Shown here: in pieces, positions 26,201 to 37,969 of the stretch
Position numbering within the stretch: position 1 is the stretch's first letter
Layout of the letters: the number at the start of each line of letters is the position of its first letter
Source of the DNA: Homalodisca vitripennis
Taxonomy: Eukaryota; Arthropoda; Insecta; Hemiptera; Cicadellidae
Direction of reading: 5' to 3'
Assembly: GCF_021130785.1 (NCBI RefSeq)
Contig: NC_060207.1
Location: forward strand, 105,461,001-105,525,000
DNA length: 64,000 nucleotides
Notes under the pieces: generated by a model
What the model was told of the DNA's origin: nothing
Database searches by the model: none
What the model saw: the letters and a program-made list of their open reading frames with translations, nothing else
Made by a program: the position numbers and the translations under genes

Positions 26201-26856
26201 CTGTACATGACAGCCACTTTGGAGATAAGAAACTTTATTCATAACAGTTACTCGTTACATTTTGTCGTTAGTTTTATACGTACGCTCCGTTATATTGTTA
26301 TATCCTGTTATTGGAAGCTTTCTAAAAGTGATGTGTTGTGTGATGAGGAGTTTATGAAGGGTTCAATAAAACCTCAATATAAGACATTCCAAAATGGCAC
26401 AGGAAATGTGTTTGGATTACACCAATCTCCATTTGTAGTTATTTATGCTCATTTCAATGAATTCATAGATTCGATATCTACTAAATAAGAATCAGTACTT
26501 CCAGCATATTATTGAGTAACGTGGAGGCTAAGAAACGTTCTAAAAATGTGATTGTATTTAAAAAATTGTATTAAAAATTGGAAATAGGCTACATTGTGGT
26601 GCGTTTAAAAATACTAGTGATATCAGCTGATTAACTTTTGGACATAGTTGTTTACTACGATTCAATAAACTGTGAAATGAAACATGAGACATTTTGTACT
26701 ATATTTTCAATATATTACTTCAAACAATTAACGTAAAATAAAATACATAAACATGATTTATTATTATTTAATTAACACGGAAACCAGTCACCCATTATGG
26801 TCCAATTATTTAGAATGCTGTGTTTTTAACAAGAATTACTCCGTATAGTATGGATA
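23286..26856. other. Non-coding sequence with minor simple repeats
   Basis: A degenerate 'TCTGGCARNTNCC' motif recurs four times at 23,390-23,470, and TGTAATCGAAT is repeated three to four times at 25,099-25,138. A minus-strand frame at 25,804-26,028 is less AT-rich than its surroundings but has no recognised domain. No gene is supported. Confidence 0.45.
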
Positions 26857-26936
26857 ATACACTGTGTTTCTGATACTGCACACTGTACTCCTGATACTCT
26901 GATACTATACACTGTATTTTGGTACTACACATTCCT
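26857..26936 (+). repeat. Minisatellite, ~21-bp unit (array 1, degenerate)
   Basis: About four units of the form 'ACACTGTACTCCTGATACT' plus AC, with deletions. The same unit forms the longer array at 28,343-28,464. Confidence 0.8.
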
Positions 26937-28342
26937 AATGAAAAGTTAATGGTTTTTTTTCATAAGCACTAGATCAGGATATTTGCACGAGGAAAGAAAT
27001 AGAAAATAGAGATATTTAGATCTGAAAGCTTTGACTATATGGTAATGTAATGCCATAATAATTCCGTTCTGGGAAGGTAAACTGATAACCTCGAGGTATA
27101 AATAGAAAAAGAACGTCGACGCCCGGCAAAAGCCATCAACCTCATTTTTTATTATGAGAATTCAAATATTGCGTTCGATAAATCTCGATAAAGCATCGAA
27201 CAATGACAGTCTAATGAGACACGGAGTTAAACAGTGTAACACAGGATATTTAGTTGGAAGAGAAGTGTGCCACTGTTCAAACGCAACCTAATGTTGACTC
27301 TTTGCTTGCTTGACCCTCACGTATCGACACATGCCTCGGCACAAGGACCGCCTTAGCGTAATCTAACAAACCAAACCCCACTCCTATAAAAAGTGAATTT
27401 TGTGACTCACTTCAAATAATAAAATAAAGGAATGTAAAATAATAAAAAGGATACTATATATGATTGACAAATACGATTCATGCTATCCCTAAACGTTATA
27501 AAAAAAGAAATAATGAGAAATACATTTTACGCTGTTTCTGTAAGTTTACTGTTTATTACAGTACAAGTATAAGGAAACGACAATAACAAACAGCAGTTTC
27601 ATAAGAATCAAGGCTTTATATAACCAGACACACACATGTTGGAAGCATTAAATATGTCGGCGTGTTTAATGGTGCCCGATTTGTTTCTAAACATTGTTTA
27701 TTATATTATACTTCTTCGAATAGCACCTTGTTACAAAAGCAACTAGATCAAAAAATGTGTTCACTTCAGTGATTTATGTGACTTAGATATTCTAACAGTA
27801 GAGGACTCGTTTTATTTTCATGATGTTTTGTTAACTTTTTAGAAGACCTGAAATCACAGATGATACTTAATCAACACGTGTTGCACTACTTTATACATTT
27901 AATTACAAATATATATTGCTTGTTAATTTAAAGACGCTGAAAGGATGTTCCTGTATTTAAATGTAACAGTTAACAGTTTTGATGCTTGTATTATGGGCCA
28001 GGACATAGCGTACATAGTACACACAGCCACTGATGTATTAAATATTTTGTATGTAAACGTATATGAAACAATTTAACTCTCCTTTAACTAAAATATACCG
28101 TAAAATGATTTAATAGAAATTATGTACATAAGTGAGAAATCAAAATAACAAACTTTTATAAGTACAATTATTGATAGGATGTGATTCATTTTTATATTTG
28201 CATTTAAGCATGACTACACCAACAGTATTTAACTTAAAAGAATACAGAACACAATCTTTGTGGCCTATACATTTTATTTGGTTTACACAGGAGTCACTTC
28301 ACAGAGTCACTTAAAACATTAAGCCTTTAGGTCAACAGTTAA
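26937..28342. other. Non-coding sequence between two related minisatellites
   Basis: No coding or RNA signature was seen. Confidence 0.5.
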
Positions 28343-28464
28343 CACACTGTACTCCTGATACTACACACTGTATTCCTAATACTACACAACGTACTCCTAA
28401 TACTACACACTGTACACCTGATACTACACAACGTACTCTTGACACTGCACAATGTAATCCTGAT
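28343..28464 (+). repeat. Minisatellite, ~21-bp unit (array 2)
   Basis: Six units of 'ACACTGTACTCCTGATACTA' plus C, with variants CACAACGTACTC and CACTGTATTC. Confidence 0.88.
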
Positions 28465-28779
28465 TTCTGTTCCGGGTAAAACTATCCTCAACTTATTTTT
28501 TTATTTTTTTGTACAATCTAGCGGGTGATCTCTGAGAGGTGTCAACCATTGGGAGGTTCAGGACATTGAGGTTTTCCCTCCTTTGGAAACTCTAAGGGTA
28601 CAAACACTTCTTGCCTTTATAATATATTTTACGCTAGCAGCTTGTAACCATCTCAGAGAGTTTCAGGCTTCTGAGAGCTCTTGGCGTCTCTATCTCTTGA
28701 ACGTACTAATATCTAAAGATTTCTACACCCCGAAGATCCTGGATCATGGAATACTGCTGGCATCTAGAGTTTTCGTCTA

Positions 28780-28995
28780 CTTATATATAAATCTTATAGC
28801 TCATTTTACTCACGAGATGACCTGTGGTCAGATAAACAGAAAATAAACTACGATAGGCTCAAATCACGCTCAGCAAATTCCATGGTTGGACAAGAACCAT
28901 CTCAGATTTTCACAGTTTCGTGCAAAATTTAAAGTCTGCAGATGATCTTCATAGACATGTTAACGCTCAGCCAATAAAAATAACCATTAATACAT
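28780..28995 (+). repeat. Interspersed repeat, 'TCAGCCAA' family, copy 3 (rearranged)
   Basis: Blocks include 'CTCACGAGATGACCTG', 'TCACGCTCAGCAAATTCCAT', 'CGTGCAAAATTTAAAGTC' and 'GTTAACGCTCAGCCAATA'. The core appears twice, which suggests two overlapping or nested copies. Confidence 0.55.
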
Positions 28996-30626
28996 ATTTT
29001 TTATTTTATTTGCTTCATATATTTAAAAATTTTGCGTAGACTTATTTCAGTAGGGAGTACTGTTCAAACGCCTGAGTTGTCCCTTTAAGGTATGGCGTTA
29101 ATATTTGGGTATTTACCTCTCTCCTCGCCCTTCTTATCCAAAAGCTTGCTGTAGTGAAAGGACGTTGCGTTAATTAACTATCACTTATTATCAATAACTT
29201 ACTTGAACCATATCAAATATTGAGTTGTATCTCATAAAAATAATTTAAACGTCCAAGACATTTACGTCCTAATAGGAGAAGTCTAAAGTTAAAGACATAA
29301 TCTTCAACCGCCAGTAAAATCGGCTATTATGGCGTACGCAATCCAGGTAAAACTCAGGAGTGCAAATGCCTCGTAAACTTCTACAATATCTATCAGTGAC
29401 CTGAGTTAGGAGTGAAATAGGAGTGACTGGTTGCAGGAGAAGATTTCGGACCTTTTTCAACTTACATACCCCAGACACTCACGTCTTGTGATTTTGTTCT
29501 ACTTCACATGAAGCGGAAACTTTCCGCAACGTCCCAGAGCTTAATGGAATTTATTATAACACTTGGACTATTTCCGCATCTTATTATTCTCAATGAATCA
29601 AGCTCGAAAAACTCGTTGTCTCCAGTCAGCCGTGGTGTGAGGAAGCATACTCACTGAAATGTTGATATTTCCGCATACACTCCTATAATGATGTGGTCAT
29701 TAAAAGAATCCCTCACCTCCTCACTAGTAGAGGTCCATTGTACCAGCCTCGGGAACTAGTGGCTGTCATCAATGGAGAAGTCGGACACCATGTGATGTGT
29801 GGATTGTGTCAAACCAATACATTCAGTTTAAAAAACATAAAATAACCAAAAAATCATGTAATATAAAACTGGCCCTCGTATTTTAATGGTAGGGTAGTTT
29901 ACTTTACACCGATAAAAAACTCTAAATAAAATTAAAAATTATCAACAAATAATTTGGTTTTCATATTTTAGTTTATTATTAATTCAATAACTTCCTCAAA
30001 ATATACAGCTTATACTGAGCATAATTTATATAACAACGAAAACATAATGATTATCTTTAAATATTAAACCTACATCATGTTTCAGCGGCCAGCAAATGTT
30101 ATTTCTTACCCTAAGGAAGGTTGTATACTGAGCCTTAGACTTGTGGATACATTGATCCATTGTCACGCTGGAAGTGGGAAAGTGATTCTTAAAGCCATTA
30201 ACAACTTTAACACGGTCCTTGATAGTCTCACAATCGCTTGACATCACGATAGTGTTTATCAGCCAGCTAAATAACTCTTCAATGTTTATTTGGATTGGTT
30301 TGAGTTTACGCGATGATTTGGGTTTTTATCATTACTTGTACAGTTTTTATAAAAACGTAAGAAGTATACGAATATATTCTATATGCATTAAAATTATTAA
30401 CCATTTATTTCCTCTAACGGCACTTTTAATTTTAGAACACAGTATATAGGCAAGAGCCATGTCTGGAAGAGACACAACATCTCATTATACAACCATGTCT
30501 AACTTAGATGGCAACACGAGTCGTACAAATTATAAAACTTACAGTAAAGCGCAGCGTATAATCAGGTAACTTATATTGTTTGTTTGCTGTCACCTTCACA
30601 CACAGGTAGGTTTTGGATAAAACTAT
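28996..30626. other. Non-coding sequence without supported gene
   Basis: Minus-strand frames at 29,269-29,478 and 30,026-30,247 were inspected and show no domain and no supporting splice pattern. Confidence 0.45.
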
Positions 30627-31028
30627 AAAATCAACTTGTCTCTCAATACTAGTTTACTGCATGATCTGTTGCTACATAATAGTACAACTTATCACAATTA
30701 CTATTCAGGCTCCGGTTGTTTATTGTAACTTCAACATTTAAATATTATTTTACATACTGTAAAATCAACTTGTCTCTCAATACTAGTTTACTGCATGATC
30801 TGTTGCTACATAATAGTGCAACTTATCACAATTACTATTCAGGCTCCGGTTGTTTATTGTAACTTCAACATTTAAATATTATTTTACATACCGTAAAATC
30901 AACTTGTCTCTCAATACTAGTTTACTGCATGATCTGTTGCTACATATTAGTGCAACTTATCACAATTACTATTCAGGCTCCGGTTGTTTATTGTAACTTC
31001 AACATTTAAATATTATTTTACATACTGT
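30627..31028 (+). repeat. Tandem triplication, 3 x 134 bp
   Basis: Three successive units start at 30,627, 30,761 and 30,895 with 'AAAATCAACTTGTCTCTCAA', and each ends with 'TTTAAATATTATTTTACATA' plus CTGT or CCGT. The units differ at only two or three positions, so the expansion is recent. The first unit's left flank (GGATAAAACTAT) and the last unit's right flank (AAAACATTC) are unrelated, which defines the limits. Confidence 0.95.
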
Positions 31029-31249
31029 AAAACATTCTTCATATTTTTTTAACCGTATCAATTATATGATTGCAAAATAGTTCCAATTGGGCGATCTCTA
31101 CAAGGTAATATAATGTTGACATAGCTGTATTCAACATTACTGCATCTCTTAGTGCTCGTATGTTCACAACTATTCTGGACTGGTGCAGGCTTTTACAGTA
31201 CTTAATAATAAAAGGTCTTCATTAGTAAAAGTTTATCCTTGAAATATAC

Positions 31250-31255
31250 TTTATT
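31250..31255 (-). terminator. Poly(A) signal AATAAA of the minus-strand gene
   Basis: On the minus strand, TTAATAAAGT lies about 200 nt after the stop codon of the terminal exon at 31,458-31,541, a plausible 3' UTR length. Confidence 0.45.
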
Positions 31256-31457
31256 AATATTATTTTTCAGACAAAATAAACTTTTTACACATTAACAGTT
31301 TAATAACAATAATTTTTAAAGTTATTTTGTATACAACAGAACTTTATAAGACGAAAAATACTACATAATTATACACGATTTGTAATGGAAACAAACACAA
31401 CACACAAACAACCTGAAATATTGGGATTGTTGGAAAATAACTGTAAATAACAGAAAC

Positions 31458-31541
31458 TTAGTCCAAAATATTCAGCTTTGGGTAGTGCACCTCGCCTAAA
31501 GTATAATATCCCCGAGCAGACCAATTCACTGTTCCGTCCAC
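31458..31541 (-). CDS. Terminal coding exon (C-terminal 27 codons) of an unidentified gene
   Basis: On the minus strand a pyrimidine-rich acceptor, TTTTACCGTTTCAG, is followed directly by an open frame of 27 codons and TAA. The peptide begins VDGTVNWSARGYYTLGE and ends HYPKLNILD. It is balanced in composition, with two Trp/Tyr-rich stretches and a Gly turn, unlike the Phe/Leu/Ile/Asn-rich chance frames around it. An AATAAA signal follows about 200 nt downstream. I do not recognise the family. If it is real, the upstream exons lie at higher coordinates on the minus strand, perhaps beyond a long intron, and I could not trace them with confidence. A pseudogene fragment is possible, but the intact acceptor, stop and poly(A) signal favour a live last exon. 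Confidence 0.5.
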   Translation of the reverse strand: MDGTVNWSARGYYTLGEVHYPKLNILD

Positions 31542-33589
31542 CTGAAACGGTAAAATTCTATAACGACTGAGTATTTATGATCCCTGAATTGTTCAATATT
31601 TGCATCTAGATAAACGAAACTAGATATGAGGTTACATAGAGAAGTCGCGCAATGTAGGATCATACTATTATATGATAGCAGGAGAATATGTGTGCCGCGT
31701 CGTATTGAATTATACTCACATTCTAATCGCTAAACCGAACACTATGTTAAAGAGAGAGAATTAGAAACAAATGAAAAATTATGAAATGTTCTTAGAAGAT
31801 TTCCATAACTGATAGGTATAGAATAAAAGTACTCTCCTAAATATTTCTAGTATAAATTTACCCAAAACCCAGAATACTTATCGCCCCAGAAAACAAGAAG
31901 GGGTCGTGTGAAAGAAAGTCAAAGGATTAATTCTGGCTCTCCATCTGAAAATCCATATGATCCTTGAAGTCTAAAACAAAGCAAATATCAAATTGAAGGA
32001 GGCTAAAATTATTAAATTTTAGGCGATAGAGAACATTTGAGGCGAGAAATCTCTGACCGTTACTTATATTTTCAATCATTGCCGATTTTCTCATGCACTC
32101 TTCAGACCCGTCCACAATCCTAACTCTGCCAATGCTGCAAGTACACTTCTATTGGAAACTTGAGTTAATTTTTTTGTAATACGTATCCATCAAGGTATGC
32201 CAAAATGTTGTGAAGCTTTTCATTGGATTCAATCGCATGGAAACAATTATATTTCAAAAATAGGTACCACAACGATGTATTCTGGAGTAATTCCAAATCT
32301 AGTAATATACAGTATAATAATTTTTAGCTTATTGTAATTTTGTAGAAGGCTCTCTACCGTAGTTACAATTGAGGCGCGTTTTTACAAAACTAAGTATCTA
32401 CAACATTTTTATTTTTGAGCTACACGTCAAATCCAATAGCTTAAAACAAGCTGAATCACATGTTAAAGTTAGATTAAACCAAAGCACAATTAACCGTGCT
32501 ACGCTATTAGGAATCCATGAAATTTGACAAAACCCAGTATGTTTATAAAAAGAGTTTGACCCAAACTCAGAAACTTTGCATTTTTATAATATTATGTATA
32601 CTCTACGAATTTATGTCATTCATATGGAACATTCTTTTCTTTCTTTTTTCCTATTGTGACAGGTAACACTGCTTACTCCATTTTGTTCTGTTTGTTTGCA
32701 ATCTGAATCAGAAGTAAAGAATACTAACAGCATATAGAGTGTTGATCTTACTCTTCTCGTGATGGTTTTATTTCGTCCCTTGCATTGTTTACTGAATGTG
32801 GTTTATATTATAAGGAATGAGTGACAATACTTCTCATGACCAAGAAGTAGAGAGAGGAAGAAAACACCGAAATCCAAGCATAAAAGAAAGGTCAGAAAAA
32901 CGATCAGGGTATGATGACAACGCCCATATTCCAAACATAGTCTGCGCTTATGGTTCAGGTGTTGAGGTCGAACCGACACATAAGCGGGCTGCAATCCCTT
33001 CTCAAGATTACACAAGAGCTCTTTTATTCCAACAAAAATTAAATAAATGAATATTATATTATAATGAATTATTTAGTTATTATGAATCCCGCTAGGGTAA
33101 CTACAACTGTCATTGACAGAAACGTGAAAGTACTATCACAACAACATATTTAGAAAGAAACGAAGATAAGTAGAAGCGTTTCAAATATATAGGATTTTAA
33201 AATCATTAAAATGGAACACCAGTTGCATGTGCATGGTGAGATGCCTACTAAAACATGGATAGAAGAAGTTTTAATGAAGAATACGAGAAACCAACACAAG
33301 ATGTAAAAAGCACATACTGAAATACAAATGCCGCGAGTCCCACTGCTCACAGCGACACTCAACCTGATTTTATTTGCATCTTGAGTTAAACACAAAGAGA
33401 TTGTGGGAGTGCTATTGCCAAGTACGTGACTACTATAGACGCCCCCCCTCTCGTTGGAGGCATGTCGAGACATGTTGGTCGATGCTCTCTTGGACCTCAG
33501 TATGACCTTTGACCTATGATGTGTGTCTGTATGTGTCTGTTTCAAGAATGAGTGTGTTTGTTCTGTGAAGTCACACTTTTAACATGGTA
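31542..33589. other. Non-coding or intronic sequence
   Basis: If the exon at 31,458-31,541 is real, this is probably its upstream intron. Minus-strand frames at 31,927-32,115 and 33,150-33,545 have no recognised domain. One plus-strand frame is listed separately. Confidence 0.4.
32817..33050 (+). CDS. Candidate small open frame, 77 codons, hydrophilic
   Basis: The frame runs from ATG (context AAGGAATGA) to TGA and encodes a strongly charged peptide: MSDNTSHDQEVERGRKHRN at the start, with Lys/Arg/Glu-rich residues 13-32. There is no hydrophobic segment, no signal peptide and no known domain. It is listed because its composition differs from the AT-driven chance frames nearby. It could equally be a chance frame in a less AT-rich patch. 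No splice or promoter support was found. Confidence 0.2.
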   Translation: MSDNTSHDQEVERGRKHRNPSIKERSEKRSGYDDNAHIPNIVCAYGSGVEVEPTHKRAAIPSQDYTRALLFQQKLNK

Positions 33590-33665
33590 TTGTTATTGAC
33601 TGAACGTTAGCGAGGCCTATGATTCGAAGAGGTATAAAAATTTAATTTCCGTCTGTCTGTACTTT
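33590..33665 (-). repeat. Interspersed repeat, 'TCAGCCAA' family, reverse copy
   Basis: On the minus strand: 'ACAGACAGACGGAAATTAAA', then 'CTCGCTAACGTTCAGTCAAT'. This matches the CGCTAACGCTCAGCCAA core plus the ACAGACAGAC block of the other copies. Confidence 0.5.
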
Positions 33666-33779
33666 TTTTTAATCTGTGTGAGTGGCCTGTGTAGTCTTCA
33701 AGAATGAGTGAGAGTGACCTTTATTAGTTACTCTTTTCACCATGGAAGGATTTAATTATTAAGGATTTAAACTCACTCC

Positions 33780-34085
33780 AGGATCCGTCTGTGACTGGTA
33801 GCCCTATTTCTTGGCTAGAACACGGAGATCATTTCGCTTACGCCGGGTGAGGTCAAGTGTTTAACAATGTAGAGTCGGCACGGCCAGAGATACTCGCTAA
33901 CGGGACCGCGCCCCGTCACCCTCTAGTCGAGCTATTCGGACGAGTTTAGGCTATGCGTCGCATAAGAGGACTGTCGCGACGGTGGGCTCGCGGCAATTTT
34001 GTGGGTCAGTACATCCCCGAGATCGGTCGCGACTACCTAAGCTGGCCACTCCGACGTCCAGAGTCACTGGGTGGCCAGTAGGAAA
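33780..34085. other. CpG-rich island in AT-rich surroundings
   Basis: About 300 bp with many CpG dinucleotides (for example GGGACCGCGCCCCGTCACC and CTGTCGCGACGGTGGGCTCG), in sharp contrast to its flanks. No open frame or RNA fold was recognised. It directly precedes a decayed LINE C-terminal segment, so it may belong to a mobile element; a promoter-like island is the alternative. Confidence 0.5.
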
Positions 34086-34094
34086 TCGATAAAA

Positions 34095-34885
34095 TGCAGA
34101 AATTCCCAAAAACAATCTAAAAATTCCTTTTACAAACCTTATACAGGTATATTCTGTACACTACCGGGAATCAATTTACAGTTCCAAAACAAAATTCTAC
34201 ATTTTTTACAACAACATTAAATTATATAGCATCAAGAATTTTTAACAAATTACCAAACAGTATTAAATAATTACCGAATATTAACACATTTTTGAAAATA
34301 CTTAGAGAGTGACTGCTAGCTTTGGAGCACCTTGAGTTCCTAATTAAAACTCAGCATTAACATTTACGATTGTATACCATAAATATTTGTCATAATTATT
34401 TGCTTAGATGCTCTTAAACATCTTTTCTATTAATTATTTTCATTTCGATAATTTCTAGTGCAGCAAAGCAAAGAAGCAGACTGATAGTAAGAACAAACAT
34501 TGGCCGAAAAAGATTAAATAAAAAATTAATTCTTTCACAATCTGGACGCTGTAAAATAAGTTTAATATTAAATCATTTGAACCTCCTAACAGGCCAAGTG
34601 CCTTGGGGGCCCTGAATTGTCTCTTCTGCTATTTACAAAAGCCAGTATATTTACAAGCTTTTATAATGATTATATATGCAAGGAGACTGAAATGAGTATT
34701 ATTAGCTTTCTTTTTAAGTTATATTATGCTATTTTTTAAATCTAAATACATGTTTAAGTTTTCATTTAGTGCATTTAGTTAGTCTTAGCAAGTATATTAT
34801 TTATGATTCTAATTATGTGTTTTTCATATATTTGATGTATGTTTTGTGGCAGAGTGAGAAAATAAATACATTTATTTATTTAATT
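34095..34885 (+). pseudogene. Decayed LINE C-terminal segment and 3' UTR
   Basis: Translation of 34,145-34,340 gives, across at least two stops, a pattern typical of the C-terminal end of Jockey/CR1-type LINE polyproteins: 'NQFTVPKQNSTFF', then 'ASRIFNKLPNSIK', then 'LPNINTFLKILRE', then LLALEHLEFL. This is the 'K.L.NSLP..I...N...FK..L..WLL' theme. A 3' UTR of about 540 bp follows and ends near 34,885 with GAAAATAAATACATTTATTT. There is no reverse transcriptase upstream, so it is a 5'-truncated relic. The call rests on pattern recognition, not alignment. Confidence 0.5.
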
Positions 34886-35315
34886 ATTGTTTTAAGAAAT
34901 GTCCATGTTTCATTCTTGAACTAGAATTTTCGCTGGGAACGTCTCGCGGAAGCCGAGGTGCATATCGATTTATTTGCTTTAACATCTGAATATTTTGTAT
35001 TTCATCGATTTAAATCTAAATGTCTCTTGCGGTTTTTCTTAGTGAAAAAAATTATTTACCGAGATACGGGCGGTAAAAGTGAAATTGGGCTTTAGAAACA
35101 TTTCTTGAGGTGCATATCGATTTACTAAAGTTAATTATTTTTATGAAATACGTTATTTCCGTAGTGTACTACGTATATAAATACTTATAATACTTAGCAA
35201 AAAATATAGACTATTAGTGTACTGTAAATAGCGTAGCTATGTTACTACCTAAGATTTATTACAGATACATATTTTATAAAATATAGACTTATTTACTAGA
35301 TATACTATATACGAG

Positions 35316-35377
<62 letters not shown>

Positions 35378-35829
35378 ATCTGAAACGAATAGTGTGGATG
35401 CTTCATTCACATAATACTTCAAAATCTCTGTGCTATTGTTTAAAATAAAGCTATATAATATAAAAAGAGAACAAAAGCATTATACATCATCTAAATATTA
35501 ATTATATACACAAGTACTTCGTTGGATAGGGGAAAAGTAGTGTCACTCTCCTGTTACAGACAAGTGTCAAATCTGCAATAAATTAAATTAAAATAAGAGC
35601 ATTTGGCAGTGACGAAGTTTCTACCGAGATGTTCAAAGTCGTGGGTGCGTATGCGCTAAAAAGCTAAGTTATATTTGTTAAATCCATTCGGCATTTCCTA
35701 TCAAATTCTTAGTCTTTACTTTGAAACTATGTATGCAGTAAAATAATTACATAACAGAATAGGTTCATTTACTTGGTTTATGTTTGCTTCTCTTATAAAA
35801 GTTTCCGAAAAACTAGAAAATAAATCAAG
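34886..35829. other. AT-rich sequence without supported gene
   Basis: Contains the (TA)n tract listed separately. The string 'GAGGTGCATATCGATTTA' occurs twice (34,957 and 35,108), a local partial duplication. Confidence 0.5.
35319..35370. repeat. (TA)n microsatellite
   Basis: A pure AT dinucleotide run of about 52 bp. Confidence 0.98.
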
Positions 35830-36290
35830 TTCACCATTTACCGAAAGTCAATGCCTCTAAAAGTGTCCATCTAGTAGTTAAGACCAGTCTAAATTTACCA
35901 GCTATTTGTAAAGTTTTAGAAAATTTCATATTGCGAAAAATTATTCCTTTATATAAATTATGAACAAATTATACCAAAACTCCCATTTGAATTCAGAAAA
36001 AATCACAGCACCTGCACAATCCTGGTAACTTTATTAGTGATCTCTTGGATGCATAAGCCAGAGGATTGTACAGGTTAATTGTCATGTTGGACTATTATCA
36101 GGCCTTTTACTCAATCAATCATTAGCTTTCATTGGCTAAAATGAAATGTTAAGGCTCTGACATGAGATCATTCGAGTGGGTTGGAGGACAAAACACAGGT
36201 TACTGAGGTGTTCTCAAGCAGTTATAAAGTTCATAACTCAGCGACCCGCATTTTGTTTTCTGTGAAACATTTTGACCATGTCCTCTTATC
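35830..36290 (+). pseudogene. Decayed LINE reverse transcriptase segment
   Basis: Read through several frameshifts, this stretch gives the N-terminal half of a LINE reverse transcriptase. 'LPAICKVLENF' (about 35,900) matches the LP..SK.LEK motif. 'LPFEFRKNHSTCTILV' (about 35,980) matches the QFGFR..HST motif. 'VMLDYYQAFYSINH' (about 36,083) matches the catalytic motif A, D..KAFD.I.H, with the catalytic Asp kept. A tail resembling SFEWV (about 36,170) and QVTEVFSSSYK follows. Motif C with the second catalytic Asp pair is missing. The fragment lies downstream of the C-terminal relic at 34.1 kb, in the wrong order for one element, so they are separate insertions. Confidence 0.75.
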
Positions 36291-37969
36291 CGGATAAGGC
36301 GGAGGACTCACAAGATCTTAGCGCTAGGAGTATCTGTGTGATGGGTTCCAAGCGCAGCACCATCCATGACCATCCATGCAGAATGAGGCATGATGTCGGG
36401 AGAAAATACGTCTCTTACATCAAAACACGGTGTAATGACCTTCACAAGAATATCATCAGCTTATTTAGTATAAGAATTAATAGACAAATGTTTGTCATGT
36501 GTGATTTCATTTAGTTTGCACATTTTAGATTTAGGTAGTTTAAAATTATTTGTTGGCATTAACTGATTTGTAAACCAACGTATAGTGAAATATCACAATA
36601 ACAGTTTATTATTTTTTTAATTCACCTCGTCACATGTCATTTAGATTTCTCGGTAAAGAACCGTTTTCCTGGCAGGAATAATAAACATGACTCGAGTAAC
36701 TCAGCCTTAATTTCCTGACAGTTCTTACTTCAACGATGAAGACTACTTAACAATTTCAATCCGATTCCTGAAAGAATATTATTATTATTAAAAGTTGTAC
36801 AAACGCTGTAGAACCAATGTTACAACAAATAATTCATTGCGTCTTCAAATGTAAAAATGACCACCTTCTTTAAAATATATAAATAAGTGTATAATAAGTG
36901 TAATCTTCCTTATCCTCCTTTTATTTCTCTTGTTTAATATGTTACAGAAGTGTACTTATTGTACTAGGCCAAGGAGTCTTGAAGACTCCTCTCGAGGTAT
37001 CTGTGTAATTTCCTTAACAACCTCTAGAAGTGCAGGCAATCCAATTTGCAAGTCGAATGGGTTTTATTTATTTTATTTACAATAAGTGCACACTAGTGTA
37101 ATATTTCTATTTACGTATTTAAATACACATGTTATAACTTATATTATCATTTCCTCAAACATATACATTAATTTAAAGTGTTCATTGGAACAAAGGAGAA
37201 TCGGTACACACTATTTTTTTCATTTACCCAGATTAATTTAAACTTATACTACATACATGTAACATATTTCAGTATTTTTATTTTTTATGATTTTAAAAGT
37301 AGTTTCAATACATTTTGAGAACTAATTACGAACTGTTTTAATCATAATTCTGATAATATTATATATGCGATAATTTGTTAAGATATTTCATTTACATACT
37401 CAATTACACAAAACGTAGTATACTTATTTGGACGTAATTTGGCTTGTGCATTGCTTAGGTATAGAAATAAACTCATATATATTTCCATTCCGAAATACCA
37501 CCTATAGATAATATATAAAGTAATCTAATGACAAATTATAACCTGTAAGGAAAGGCAACATTGTTGTCAGCTGATTGAACCACAGAACACCACAAGCTAC
37601 ATGAACAAATACCAGCTAATGACGTGTGTTGCACGTGGTATCGACAGTAGTATTGTCTTACTTTTACTACAGGTGGCAGCAGGAAAAATTACACAACCAT
37701 GAAAGGAGGTATTACAGGAAAGCATTCACCATCACTGTATCGTACTGTTCTACAACATAATATATTGTACACCGTATAATGTATTGACACATCTTGTAAG
37801 CATCTCAAATTGTGTGTACTTTTGATAAATTTATGCGAAGTCTTAGCGATAATATGCTTTTACCTTTGACATTCACAGCTAGAAGGGGTATGAACCTATT
37901 CATGCAATATAAAGTCTATTGATAAATATTTATCAACATGTTAACATTTATTAACAAATAAAATATGAC
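36291..37969. other. AT-rich sequence without supported gene
   Basis: An 80-codon frame at 36,272-36,514 overlaps the LINE relic's tail and has no domain. Nothing else was seen. Confidence 0.45.

Noticed and set aside
26207..26488. 93-codon plus-strand frame
   Set aside because: It has no domain, and its composition is like the other chance frames.
33150..33545. 131-codon minus-strand frame
   Set aside because: It is the longest non-transposon frame apart from the satellite, but shows no domain. Its C-terminal half is low-complexity Phe/Ile/Leu/Ser.
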